DNA from: Saposhnikovia divaricata
Lineage: Eukaryota > Streptophyta > Magnoliopsida > Apiales > Apiaceae
DNA length: 64,000 nucleotides
Direction: 5' to 3'
Assembly: GCA_036435485.1 (NCBI GenBank)
Contig: CM071596.1
Location: 16,954,001 to 17,018,000 of the forward strand
This document shows, piece by piece, positions 34,647-57,636 of this stretch. The notes under the pieces are model-generated. The model ran no database searches. It was not told where the DNA came from and saw only the letters and a program-made list of their open reading frames with translations. The position numbers and the translations under genes were made by a program. Each line of letters begins with the position of its first letter. Position 1 is the first letter of the stretch.

Positions 34647-36974
34647 TCAGTTAGAATTTTTAAGAACCCACACTTGTTGGGTTCTTTTTACATGCAATTT
34701 AACACTTTTAGCGGCAGAAGTCTTTTTAACAAAAGTAGTTCTGTCAGATTTAAATCCATCAGAATTTGCTTTGTCATTATCAGAATTAACAGATGCATGC
34801 TTAGTATTCAGACTCTTTGTTTTACCAGAATTTGCACTTTTATTAAACTTTGGCAAGGGATCATAATAATTGTAGTACAAACTATGGTATTCTTCACATG
34901 TATAGATAGAATGCCATTTACTACCACAGTGAAAACAAGGATTCCGTGGTTTATAAAATACTGATCTATTCCTAATGTCAGACTTAGGAACTACAGTAGA
35001 CTTCTTTTTACTCCTCCTGCAATCAATAGCAATATGATTAGAGTTACCACAATTAAAGCATGTTTTCCTTGGTGCATTTGGAATATATTTATAATTATTT
35101 TCTTTGTTTATTCCAATTTTACCATTCCTGTTCCTCTTAGCAGTAGTGGTTTTCTCTCTATCTGTCACTTCACAGATTCTGTCTCTGAGTTGTTTCTTAG
35201 ACAAAAGACCTATATTTTTGACAGATTTAGACTCAGAATTTTGTGTAGAAGTAGTTCCCTTTTCTAAAGTAGATTTGGGATTTTCTGGATACACATACTT
35301 AACAGGTTTTAATTTGGTCTTTGTTCTGTCTGTAACATGTCTATAGGTTTTTGGATTTGTTGACTCATTCACAACAACTCTTCCTGGTTCTGTTGTTTCA
35401 GCAGTAACAACTTTACCCTTATTCTTTTTCTTGTCCTCTGGTTTATAACCTAGACACTCTTTCCAGTTCTTATCTGTGATAATATCATGTGTTTTCTTTC
35501 CAGAGTGTGTCCAGGTTCTGAGTTTCTCATTAGCATTATTAAGTTCCTTTTCAAGTGCAGTACATTTAAACTCCATTTCTAGCTTCATGTGCTTAGCCTT
35601 CTCACATTCATTTTGTACTTCTTGCATAAAGAGTAACTCAGCTTCTAGATGATCATTTCTTTTAGACAATTCTGACATCTCAGATATTATTCTAGCATTT
35701 TCAAGAGATTGACTTTTAAAGCTAATATGCAGAGACTTTAAGAAAGATCTTAACTCAGAAACATTATCAGTATCAAAATCAAAGACAATTTCAGGTACCT
35801 TATTTTCAGGAGCAGCAATCTCATCCACATTTGCCATTAATGCATAGTTCACATTTTCCTCTTCAGATTCTGAGGAAGAGTCCATCCAATCCTTGCTTGA
35901 TAAGATAAGAGCTTTGGTCTTAGCCTTTTTGCATTCAGTTGTAAAATGACCCATTCCATCACAGTTGTAGCATTTGACTTTTGACTTGTCAAACTTGCTG
36001 CTTTTGCTTTTATTCTTCTTGTACCTGTTCTTGTCAGTATTGACAGGTTTCTTCTGAAAGTTGCCTTGTCTTCTAGCCTTTCTGAACTTCATCTTCTTGA
36101 AGCCTTTGACTATCATAGCAACCATTTCCATCATATCAGAATCAGTAGAGTCATCATCAGTATCAGTATCAAGATTGGCATCGGGATCTGATGATGAGTC
36201 ATCAGTATTGGACTCAGCTATTCTACTTCTCCTTCTTAAAACCTCCACGGCTTTTCCTTTTGATTTTGATTCAGCATTCAAAGCAACAGCCTTTGCTTTG
36301 TTGGTCTTCTTATCCTTCCTTTGTTGAACCTCAAGATCATGGGTTTTTAGCATCCCATAGACTTCATCAAGAGACACAGCATTAAGATCATACTGATGCC
36401 TAATGATAGAGGTTTGAGTATCCCACTCCTCAGGCAACGCTCTAAGAAACTTGGTGTTCGAGTCTTCTGGTTCATATTCTTTACCCACCAGAGATAGATT
36501 ATTCAATAATGTTAGAAATCTATCATACAGATCAGTGAGGCTCTCATTAGATTTTGCATCAAACTGCTCGTACTCTTGAATCAACAGAGCCCTTCTGTTT
36601 CTTTTGATAGATTCAGTACCCTGGCATTGAGTTTCCAAAGTTTCCCAGATCTCCTTAGCAGTTTTACATGCTATCACTCTGTTTGACATGATAGCATCAA
36701 GGCTATTATGAAGAATGTTCTTCACCTTTGCATCTCTGAGTACTTCAGCCTTTTCCTTAGGAGTCCATTCAGCCTTTGTCTTCTGAACATAGTGCTCAGG
36801 TATAGTATCTGTTCTAGCAACCAGTCTCTTAGGTATATATGGACCATCATATATTCGATCGAGATAGTTAGGATCAGTTGCCTCCAGATACATCAACATC
36901 TTTACCCTCCATGTGGGGTATTCAGCCTTTTTGAGAACAGGGATTTTAATACTTTCATACTTGCTTGTCGACAT
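34647..36974 (-). CDS. Copia gag polyprotein, intact frame of 775 codons
   Basis: ATG 36974 lies about 35 bp after the primer site; the frame is open to TAA 34647. The N-terminal part (MSTSKYESIKIPVLKKAEYP.., WETLETQCQGTESIKRNRRA) is the copia gag (UBN2-type) domain. Three zinc knuckles follow: CYNCDGMGHFTTEC (about residues 335-350), CFNCGNSNHIAIDC (about 637-650) and CFHCGSKWHSIYTC (about 675-690). The long region between them is acidic and helical. A large gag with extra knuckles is typical of Sireviruses. Pol starts 18 bp beyond the stop in another frame; the join (TTTCTGATTGCAG before GGTAAAAAG) looks like a 3' splice site, so splicing or frameshifting could link them. Confidence 0.85.
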   Translation of the reverse strand: MSTSKYESIKIPVLKKAEYPTWRVKMLMYLEATDPNYLDRIYDGPYIPKRLVARTDTIPEHYVQKTKAEWTPKEKAEVLRDAKVKNILHNSLDAIMSNRVIACKTAKEIWETLETQCQGTESIKRNRRALLIQEYEQFDAKSNESLTDLYDRFLTLLNNLSLVGKEYEPEDSNTKFLRALPEEWDTQTSIIRHQYDLNAVSLDEVYGMLKTHDLEVQQRKDKKTNKAKAVALNAESKSKGKAVEVLRRRSRIAESNTDDSSSDPDANLDTDTDDDSTDSDMMEMVAMIVKGFKKMKFRKARRQGNFQKKPVNTDKNRYKKNKSKSSKFDKSKVKCYNCDGMGHFTTECKKAKTKALILSSKDWMDSSSESEEENVNYALMANVDEIAAPENKVPEIVFDFDTDNVSELRSFLKSLHISFKSQSLENARIISEMSELSKRNDHLEAELLFMQEVQNECEKAKHMKLEMEFKCTALEKELNNANEKLRTWTHSGKKTHDIITDKNWKECLGYKPEDKKKNKGKVVTAETTEPGRVVVNESTNPKTYRHVTDRTKTKLKPVKYVYPENPKSTLEKGTTSTQNSESKSVKNIGLLSKKQLRDRICEVTDREKTTTAKRNRNGKIGINKENNYKYIPNAPRKTCFNCGNSNHIAIDCRRSKKKSTVVPKSDIRNRSVFYKPRNPCFHCGSKWHSIYTCEEYHSLYYNYYDPLPKFNKSANSGKTKSLNTKHASVNSDNDKANSDGFKSDRTTFVKKTSAAKSVKLHVKRTQQVWVLKNSN

Positions 36975-37008
36975 CTTAAGATCGTTTCTGATTGTAATTA
37001 ATCAGTTT

Positions 37009-37020
37009 GCTTTGATACCA
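37009..37020 (-). other. Copia primer-binding site
   Basis: Minus strand TGGTATCAAAGC lies 2 bp inside the 5' LTR. It matches the 3' end complement of initiator tRNA-Met (TGGTATCAGAGC) with one change. The same site recurs before the second gag copy at about 21630-21641. Confidence 0.88.
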
Positions 37021-37022
37021 AT

Positions 37023-37525
37023 TGTTGCCCAGTAATTAACAATTGTAGAAGGGGGGGTTGAATACAATTGTATAAGATTTTCGACTTAAACAAAAATAAT
37101 AACACAAGTATGAATAAATAACAGCTTTATTAATTCTGATATAAAACTGTTACAAATTCTCTCAAGAAATTCTTATGTTCTTGAGAGCTGCTAGGTTACA
37201 AGATAATTCGTGTAAGCGATTACATAATGTAAAACCTAAACTGTGTTTATATAGTGCACACAGCTGCACTATCAATTACAAGATATATCAAATCAATTAC
37301 ATACGTCTCTTAGTACATATCTTGAATGATAGCTGCGTTCCTATAAATCAGGAACCGACATATCAATCTCCCTTGATTCCTGGATTGATGTATATCCTCG
37401 TGTAATCCTGATCATCCTCTAATCCTGATGATAGCCTAATACTGACGGTGCATTACTGATGACGTCAGCATCAGTATCTGATCAGTAGTCCAGATCCTGA
37501 TCATCACTTGAATCAATATCTAACA
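37023..37525 (-). repeat. 5' LTR of the Copia element with promoter
   Basis: 503 bp, TGTTAG..GGCAACA on the minus strand. A TATA box (CTATATAAAC, 37245-37254) suits a transcription start near 37215. A perfect bZIP-type palindrome TGACGTCA sits at 37460-37467 in U3 and is kept in the other LTR (22079-22086). The U3 also repeats GATCCTGATCATC-like words. The flank beyond 37525 is antisense-gene coding DNA. Confidence 0.88.
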
Positions 37526-37531
37526 TAAAAT

Positions 37532-37750
37532 ATCTATCCTATGTTGCTTATACATCGATTTATATTCGTAAGCATCTAAGTGAAGCAAGTTTTGAAAAGC
37601 TTGGCCAAATTCACTTAAAAGATCTCTAAGGGAAAAAACATTGGCATGAACAAGAGATGTTTTAGGGTTCTTACCCCTTGAAGCCCTAGGAGCGGTGGTA
37701 GAGGCGGTCTGAGCTAGTTGCGATTGGCTGGAGAAACTCGAATTCTCCAT
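37532..37750 (-). pseudogene. Tat antisense gene, first exon
   Basis: ATG 37750 opens a frame (MENSSFSSQSQLAQTASTTA..) that reaches LRDLLSEFGQAFQNLLHLDA and YKSMYKQHRIDIL. It is cut by the Copia insertion at 37525-37531. The Ser/Thr-rich start and the LSEFGQAFQNLL helix are typical of the N-terminus of Tat antisense proteins. The next recognisable coding piece is at 19921, 17.6 kb away, and lacks an intervening stretch of about 70 residues, so sequence was lost at one of the junctions. Confidence 0.7.
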
Positions 37751-37988
37751 TGATGTTCTTCACTTGAAAGCTTGAACCCAGAAAAACTCTTAAGAATGGC
37801 CGTAAAAGATGAAGATTCAACGATCTTCAAACGGGAACTGAGAAAATAAGGTGGAGATTAACACCGGGAATCGCCTCACGACAGAACCCTAGCAGAGCTT
37901 TTAGAAAGTGTTTAAGGGAGGTTTAAGAAATTTCTTGTAGAATAACTTTGAGAAAGTGAAGTGTGAAGAAATGAAAAACACTCTACTC

Positions 37989-37998
37989 TTTTATAGAG
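37989..37998 (-). promoter_or_regulatory. TATA box for the Tat antisense gene
   Basis: Minus strand CTCTATAAAA lies about 240 bp before ATG 37750, followed by a pyrimidine-rich leader rich in TTCTTCAC. It indicates an independent promoter near the 3' LTR that drives the antisense gene. Confidence 0.6.
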
Positions 37999-38351
37999 TT
38001 CACAATCGGTCACCCAATCGGTTATAAAAGGTGGATGGGCTGCCAACTGGTGACTGGGCCTCCAAATAGACGGGAAGCCCATAAAATTTGAAAATCGAAT
38101 TATATTCTACCAAGTTCTAGAGAATTCTACAACATTCCAAGAAAACAAACGAGGAAATACGAAAATAAATTCAAGAAAATGAGGCTGGAAGTCCAATAAA
38201 CCAAAAAGGTGGCCCAAAGGGTTGAAGCTTGAAAAACCCACGCCCAGGAGGCTAAATCTCCTAGGCGTTGGTTTGTAAAGTACCTCCTTGGCGGGGTTAC
38301 CCATGCCAAGGCTGGACAAAGCATTAAATACCAAACTCACGAACCCTAGCC

Positions 38352-38418
38352 ATTAAAGTACGAAACTCACGAACCCTAGCATTAAATACATATAAACCCT
38401 CGTTTTTATTCCACATCA
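38352..38418 (+). repeat. 3' LTR remnant of the Tat element
   Basis: CATTAAAGTACGAAACTCAC to CCACATCA matches 4303-4368 of the 5' LTR with few changes and is followed by the ATTCC duplication. Upstream (37999-38351) no LTR similarity is visible, so over 400 bp of the LTR is missing or replaced. A partial repeat of CGAAACTCACGAACCCTAGC lies just before it (38332-38350). No gene in 37751-38351 apart from the antisense promoter. Confidence 0.8.
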
Positions 38419-38423
38419 ATTCC

Positions 38424-38777
38424 TATACGAATTTAATGACAATTTAGTAAGTACTAAAATTTATTCCTGAATTAATTAATAATTAATTTAAAATAATTTC
38501 CTCCACCCGTATTTCACAGTGTATCAAATTCTAGTACATGATTAATATCAAATTCTAGTACATGATTAATAAAATCGGAAAAAATGATCTTTCACGGCTT
38601 TTGTTAATAAGTACCCCGCATTATTTGCAAACCTATAAACAAACTCAACCAGCCCCTACTAAACACAGTGGTTCATATGAAATATATATTTCCCTCGTGT
38701 ACTCAGGGTTCACCTAGATTCACATACTTCTCCAATGACTTTCTTCAGTAGGTAATCCTCAGGTCAGAACATCCGAT
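38424..38777. other. Spacer between the Tat element and the PLATZ array
   Basis: No gene. A 24-bp word, ATCAAATTCTAGTACATG.., is tandemly doubled at about 38523-38570. Confidence 0.6.
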
Positions 38778-39398
38778 CTTAGCTAATTAGTTCTCCTATT
38801 TTCTGCGCAGTTGATTTCTTTTATGATTAAATTTATAGGGTTATTAATTTCTTTATCATCTAGGACTAGTACTCAACTTGGCCAAGAATTCATTATTTTC
38901 TATCTCATTACTTTCTTAGGCAAAACTTTGGTTATGTTTCTTGTTACTCTATATCATGGCGCTCATATGTTCTTAGATTTCTGATCTATTATATCTTTGA
39001 TTGATTACATTGGCGTAGATGTGGATTTCCAAGGCTTCTCAGTATGACGGATTTGGTCTGTCAATTATTGACAGAAACTTCTTTTTAAGTCGCATAAGAA
39101 GCATTTCAGGTGAGTGACATGCAATTATGTCTTGCAATTCAAATAATTGGCATGTGAATAAAAACAAATTGGTTGAAAAGAAGAGATTGGTTTATAAAGC
39201 CAACATAATATGTGCTATAAGGAGACCAGAATATAAACTCCACAAAGCATGATTGATCCAAACCTGTGAATGCGAGGTTCCATAGTTCATGAAATCATAT
39301 AACAAAACATAAAACCATTCATTTTCTTAAAAAGTACCAAGAATGATAATTAGTTTCACGGGTATGTCATTAACATGATGTCTTTAGTTTTAAGAAAA

Positions 39399-43217
<3,819 letters not shown>

Positions 43218-44289
43218 GGCTTCTTTTGTGAACAAATTTTGAAGGAACAGAAGGGGGTTATTAAGACTTATTCGCTGTAGCTGGACACCACCACTGTCTT
43301 AATAACAGCATTTGTTCACAAAAATCTTATTATGGATATTAAATAATGAAAATTATTTAATACATACTTTTTCTATTCTGGTTATTATTGTACTATATAA
43401 AAAGAGAACTTGAATTAGTATCTCCAGAATTTAATTTGGAAAAAGAAAGCCATTTGTTGAAATAATATTCCATAATTTATTATATTCAATGTCTTCTCAG
43501 AATCTATTTGATAAAAGATACAAATAAAAGGAAGAAGGTACCTCAATCAATTAATAATATTAGGTAATTTCATGACTAACTTGATTTCTAAAAAAAGAGT
43601 CTCATTTTCCAAATCTGTATATAACAATTTTGTTGGAGGCTTTTTGTGAGTTGAGCTAGTTTTTTATGTGAAACTTATGATTAGAGTGATTTATGAAATT
43701 ATGAGTAAAGTCATTTTGAAAAATGGACAGAACTATGTCTACAAGAGACGTGGTTTGTGTGTTTATACATATTACAAGAGATTTATAACGGTGGGCTTGG
43801 TAGTCGAGAAACCACTCATATCAACCTTCTTAGCTAATTAATTCTCCTTTTTTTTTCGTAGTTGAATTATTTATGATTAAATTTGGTGGGTTATTAATTT
43901 CTATATCATCCATAACTCAACTTGGCCAAGAATTAATTCATTATTTTCTAGCTCTTTACTTTCTTAGACAAAACTTTGGTTATGTCTCTTGTTAATATAT
44001 ATCATGGGTCATGGCACCCATATGTTATTGTGATCATATGTTTTTCCGATCTTTTACACTAAAACCCATTTTTTAAATTGAACACCGGATCACTAGGAGT
44101 CCACTAAGGCATGGATGACCTTACTACCTTAATGTCAGAGATTAAAATTTTGAGAATATTGAGAGTTCTTTACTCGAGACCGATGGATCAAAATAACTCG
44201 AGAGTTAGTATAGCAGGTCACAGATTTTTCGTGAGGGTTTGCATGGTTGTAAGTTGTAACTACTTAAAAATGCGGAATCTTTAAATGTT

Positions 44290-44525
44290 TGCACTGGACT
44301 ATGAACCGGAGTCAGAGACTACTATTTAAGTTGAGGACCCTCGAGGTGTTGTTTTAACCATGAGTGATTTGAATGAAACTGTAGGAATAATGAAACAACT
44401 TACAGTTTTATGTTGAACATGTTGATGAGAGACTGAATCTTTCTGCAAACCACTTGTTGCCAGCAATGCCTCAATGACGTGACATGGTATTGCTGATCAC
44501 GAGCAAAGAATTTACCACGAAGATC
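44290..44525. pseudogene. Remnant of an upstream neighbour, copied in the array
   Basis: This stretch, its equivalents at about 50065-50275 and 55815-55985, and the single-copy DNA at 61485-61670 share an ordered set of words: GAGGTGTTGTT, TGAAAC, GTTGATGAGAGAC, CATGGTATTGC and GAGCAAA. Identity to the single-copy version is moderate (roughly two thirds by eye). No open frame survives. Each duplicated unit apparently carried along part of the neighbouring locus. Copy 4 has lost about 45 bp within it, and unit 1 lacks it entirely. Confidence 0.55.
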
Positions 44526-45068
44526 ACGGTGGTACCACTACCCGAGAAAGTACATTATGAAGGGAGGTGTTTATCTCAATTGCATCATCCTCCAAATGAT
44601 TAATTTTTCCTTGATAACTAATGTTTTTTTTTTTTTTTTTGAATTTTGGAGTTCTGATCTCTTATATCTTTGATTAATTACATTGGCTTAGATGTGGATT
44701 TCCAAGGCTTCTCAGTATGACGGATTTGGTCTGTCAATTATTGACAGAATCTTCTTTTTTAGTTGCATAAGAAGCATTTCAGGTGAGTGACATGCAATTA
44801 TGTCTTGCAGTTCAAATAATTGGCATGTGAATAAAAACAAATTGGTTGAAAAGAAGAGATTGGTTTATAAAGCCAACATAATATGTGCTATAAGGAGACC
44901 AGAATATAAACTCCACAAAGCATGATTGATCCAAACCTGTGAATGCGAGGTTCCATAGTTCATGAAATCATATAACAAAACATAAAACCATTCATTTTAA
45001 AAAGTACCAAGAATGATAATTAGTTTCAAGGGTATGTCATTAACATGATGTCTTTAGTTTTAAGAAAA

Positions 45069-49044
<3,976 letters not shown>

Positions 49045-50825
49045 GGCTTCTTTTGTGAACAAATTTTGAAGGAACAGAAGGGGGTTATTAAGACTTATTC
49101 GCTGTAGCTGGACACCACCACTGTCTTAATAACAACATTTGTTCACAAAAATCTTATTATGGATATATTAAATAATGAAAATTATTTAATACATACTTTT
49201 TCTATTCTGGTTATTATTGTAGTATATAAAAAGAGAACTTGAATTAGTATCTCCAGAATTTAATTTGGAAAAAGAAAGCCATTTGTTGACATAATATTCG
49301 ATAATATTCTATAATTTATTATATTCAATGTCTTCTCAGATTCTATTTGATAAAAGATACAAATAAAAGAAAGAAGGTACCTCAATCAATTAATAATATT
49401 AGGTAATTTCATGACTACCTTGATTTCTAAAAAAAAAAAACCTCATTTTCCACATCTGTATGTAACAATTGTGTTAGAGGCTTTTCGTAAGTTGAGCTAG
49501 TTTTTAATGTGAAACTTATGATTAGAGTGATTTATGAAAATTATTAGTCATTTTGAAATTTGGACAGAACTATGTCTACAAGAGACGTGGTTTGTGTGTT
49601 TATACATATTACAAGAGATTTATAACGGTGGCCTTGGTAGTCGAGAAACCACTCATATCAACCTTCTTAGCGAATTAATTCTCCTTTTTTTTCGTAGTTG
49701 AATTATTTTATGATTAAATTTGTTGGTTATTAATTTCTATATAATCCATTACTCAACTTGGCCAAGAATTAATTCATTATTTTCTAGCTCTTTACTTTCT
49801 TAGACAAAACTTTGGTCATGTTTCTTGTTAATATATATCATGGCACCCATATGCTATTGTGATCATATGTTATTCCGATCTTTTACTCGAAAACCAATTT
49901 TTTAAATTGAACACCGGATCACTAGGGTCTAGGAGTGCACTAAGGCATGGATGACCTTACTACCTTAATGTCAGAAATTAAAATCGCAGATTTTTCGTGA
50001 GGATTTGCACGGTTTTAACTACTTACAATTATGGAATTTTTACATGTTTGCCCTGGACTATGAACCGGAGTCAGAGACTACTATTTAAGTTTAGGACCCT
50101 CGAGGTGTTGTTTTAACCATCAGTGATTTGAATGAAACTGTAGGAATAGTGAAACAACTTACAGTTTTATGTTGAACATGTTGATGAGAGACTGTATCTT
50201 TCTGCAAACCACTTGTTGCCAGTAATGCCTCAATGACATGACATGGTATTGCTGATCACGAGCAAAGAATTTTCCATGAAGAATACGGTGGTACCACTAC
50301 CCCAGAAAGTACATTATGAAGGGAGGTTATTATCTCAATTGCATCTTCTTCCAAATGATTAATATTTCCTAGATAACTAATGTTTTTTTTTTGTTGAATT
50401 TTGGAGTTCTGATCTCTTATATCTTGGATTGATTACATTGGCTTAGATGTGGATTTCCAAGGCTTCTCAATATGACGGATTTGGTCTGTCAAATATTGAC
50501 AGAAACTTCTTTTTAAGTCGCATAAGAAGCATTTCAGGTGAGTGACATGCAATTATGTCTTGCAATTCAAATAATTGGCATGTGAATAAAAACAAATTGG
50601 TTGAAAAGAAGAGATTGGTTTATAAAGCCAACATAATATGTGCTATAAGGAGACCAGAATATAAACTCCACAAAGCATGATTGATCCAAACCTGTGAATG
50701 CGAGGTTCCATAGTTCATGAAATCATATAACAAAACATAAAACCATTCATTGTCTTAAAAAGTACCAAGTATGATAAGAGTTTCAAGGGTATGTCATTAA
50801 CATGATGTCTTTAGTTCTAAGAAAA

Positions 50826-54788
<3,963 letters not shown>

Positions 54789-56539
54789 GGCTTCTTTTGT
54801 GAACAAATTTTGAAGGAACAGAAGGGGGTTATTAAGACTTATTCGCTGTAGCTGGACACCACCACTGTCTTAATAACAACATTTGTTCACAAAAATCTTA
54901 TTATGGATATTAAATAATGAAAATTATTTAATACATACTTTTTCTATTCTGGTTATTATTGTAGTTTATAAAAAGAGAACTTGAATTAGTATCTCCAGAA
55001 TTTAATTTGGAAAAAGAAAGCCATTTGTTGACATAATATTCCATAATAATTCTATAATTTATTATATTCAATGTCTACTCAGATTCTATTTGATAAAAGA
55101 TACAAATAAAAGAAAGAAGGTACCTCAATCAATTAATAATATTAGGTAATTACATGACTACCTTGATTTCTAAAAAAAGAGTCTCATTTTCCACATCTGT
55201 ATGTAACAATTGTGTTAGAGGCTTTTCGTAAGTTGAGCTAGTTTTTAATGTGAAACTTATGATTAGAGTGATTTATGAAAATTATAAGTATAGTCATTTT
55301 GAAATTTGGACAGAACTATGTCTACAAGAGACGTGGTTTGTGTGTTTATACATATTACAAGAGATTTATAACGGTGGCCTTGGTAGTCGAGAAACCACTC
55401 ATATCAACCTTCTTAGCGAATTAATTCTCCTTTTTTTTCGTAGTTGAATTATTTTATGATTAAATTTGTTGGTTATTAATTTCTATATAATCCATTACTC
55501 AACTTGGCCAAGAATTAATTCATTATTTTCTAGCTCTTTACTTTCTTAGACAAAACTTTGGTCATGTTTCTTGTTAATATATATCATGGCACCCATATGT
55601 TATTGTGATCATATGTTATTCCGATCTTTTACTCGAAAACCAATTTTTTAAATTGAACACCGGATCACTAGGGTCTAGGAGTGCACTAAGGCATGGATGA
55701 CCTTACTACCTTAATGTCAGAAATTAAAATCGCAGATTTTTCGTGAGGATTTGCACGGTTTTAACCACTTACAATTATGGAATTTTTACATGTTTGCACT
55801 GGACTATGAACCGGAGTCAGAGACTACTATTTAAGTTTAGGACCCTCGAGGTGTTGTTTTAACCATCAGTGATTTGAATGAAACTGTAGGAATAGTGAAA
55901 CAACTTACAGTTTTATGTTGAACATGTTGATGAGAGACTGTATCTCAATGACATGACATGGTATTGCTGATCACGAGCAAAGAATTTTCCATGAAGATCA
56001 CGGTGGTACCACTACCCCAGAAAGTACATTATGAAGGGAGGTTATTATCTCAATTGCATCTTCTTCCAAATGATTAATATTTCCTAGATAACTAATGTGT
56101 TTTTTTGTTGAATTTTGGAGTTCTGATCTCTTATATTTTGGATTGATTACATTGGCTTAGATGTGGATTTCCAAGGCTTCTCAATATGACGGATTTGGTC
56201 TGTCAAATATTGACAGAAACTTCTTTTTAAGTCGCATAAGAAGCATTTCAGGTGAGTGACATGCAATTATGTCTTGCAATTCAAATAATTGGCATGTGAA
56301 TAAAAACAAATTGGTTGAAAAGAAGAGATTGGTTTATAAAGCCAACATAATATGTGCTATAAGGAGACCAGAATATAAACTCCACAAAGCATGATTGATC
56401 CAAACCTGTGAATGCGAGGTTCCATAGTTCATGAAATCATATAACAAAACATAAAACCATTCATTTTCTTAAAAAGTACCAAGTATGATAAGAGTTTCAA
56501 GGGTATGTCATTAACATGATGTCTTTAGTTCTAAGAAAA

Positions 56540-57547
56540 TTAAAAGAAGGGAGCCCTTTGAGGGGATCCTTTCCTTTTGTTCCTTTTCCCTTCCTCAGCT
56601 TCCCCGTTGACAGTAAGATGGTTGGCAGCACCATCATTTTCATCATCATTTGCGGCTGCTCTGTTTCTGAAAGCTAGAAACGGGGGATCTGAGTTTTTTG
56701 CCTTTCTTGAAAATTCTTCTACCTGAACAAGGTGGTTTGGTTTTTAAATGAGCAATTACATGCATATATACGGATGAAAAGCAAAATGCTTTTGAGGCAA
56801 AAATGAACACTTGCTTGTCATATTTGTATACGTAACATACCTTGCACTCGACGCTGCAATACCGATGCTGAGATGGGTCACTGAGGATCCTTCTACAGAA
56901 GTCACATGCATGTTCTGGAGCAGCCCTGGAACCAGACTCGTTATGTGGCATAGGCTTCAAAGAAAAAACCCACAATTTGTTGCACTTGAATGGCTGTTGT
57001 CACCACCACACACAAAACTCAATGTCGTGAGTAATTATACCAAATTTGTATCAATTTTTACAAATTATGTTTACTTTAGTGGAGATGAGTTTTATATCTT
57101 TGACAAATGCAGCTTGAGATGCAATGTGTTGTTGTGATATATGTATATAACAAAAAATTCTTTAAATAAATAGATGTAACTTTGAGATTGATGCTGGTTA
57201 GAAATTGTTTGTAGTTGCGGTCACTTAAGTGATAAAAAAATAACAGAAGATTACATATGTGGACCATATTGTGCTATTGTTTGTAGAATATTACACTTAC
57301 ACCCCAACTTGAAATGCACATAATTTGATCTTAGATGTAGATACTTTGAATTGGTTGCTAATTTGTTTCACTAGAGTTTGATTGTGGCAATACAGAGGAG
57401 AAGCAAACGAGGAAAAAGTGAGTGGGAGACTTGCAGTTATACTATAAGCTGGTTTACAAAATATATTCATATATGCCACTTAAGGGGAACAATATTAAAC
57501 GGAAATAACACAATTGCCAAACATTAGAATTCGAAGAATTAATTTAA

Positions 57548-57636
<89 letters not shown>

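Larger units (their letters stand above)
21644..37525 (-). mobile_element. Sirevirus-type Ty1-copia element with extra giant ORF
   Basis: On the minus strand: 5' LTR (37525-37023), primer site for initiator tRNA-Met, gag, pol, a gap with a small antisense ORF, a giant sense ORF, polypurine tract, and 3' LTR (24816-21644, split by a solo LTR). The long gag with three zinc knuckles, the YVDDIIFGSTN motif in RT, the GGGGGAGATTGTT end and extra coding DNA after pol all fit the Sirevirus (SIRE/Maximus) branch. The LTRs differ at roughly 2-3% of sites by eye. Beyond the 3' LTR a second primer site and gag start follow (21643-21090), so the unit was part of an LTR-internal-LTR-internal tandem. Ten nonsense changes in pol and the giant ORF make this copy defective. 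Confidence 0.88.
3874..38418 (+). mobile_element. Tat-lineage Ty3-gypsy element, 34.5 kb with nested insertions
   Basis: The 5' LTR begins TGATATGG and ends CCATATCA. The matching end of a truncated 3' LTR (CCACATCA) closes at 38418. The element is flanked by identical 5-bp repeats ATTCC (3869-3873 and 38419-38423), so both borders are exact. In order: 5' LTR, primer-binding site, gag, protease, RT, RNase H, a second archaeal-type RNase H, integrase, then an antisense gene, then the 3' LTR remnant. The second RNase H and the antisense gene are known hallmarks of the Tat/Retand/Ogre group. The core was enlarged by a solo LTR (9434-10991), a deleted gypsy element (12829-19162), and a Copia plus LINE block (19928-37525). 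Several frameshifts and stops make it non-autonomous. Confidence 0.9.

Noticed and set aside
19922..37531. Treating the equal TAAAAT flanks as proof of a single 17.6-kb insertion
   Set aside because: Six AT-rich bases can match by chance, and antisense-gene codons expected between the flanks are missing. Reported only as a possibility.
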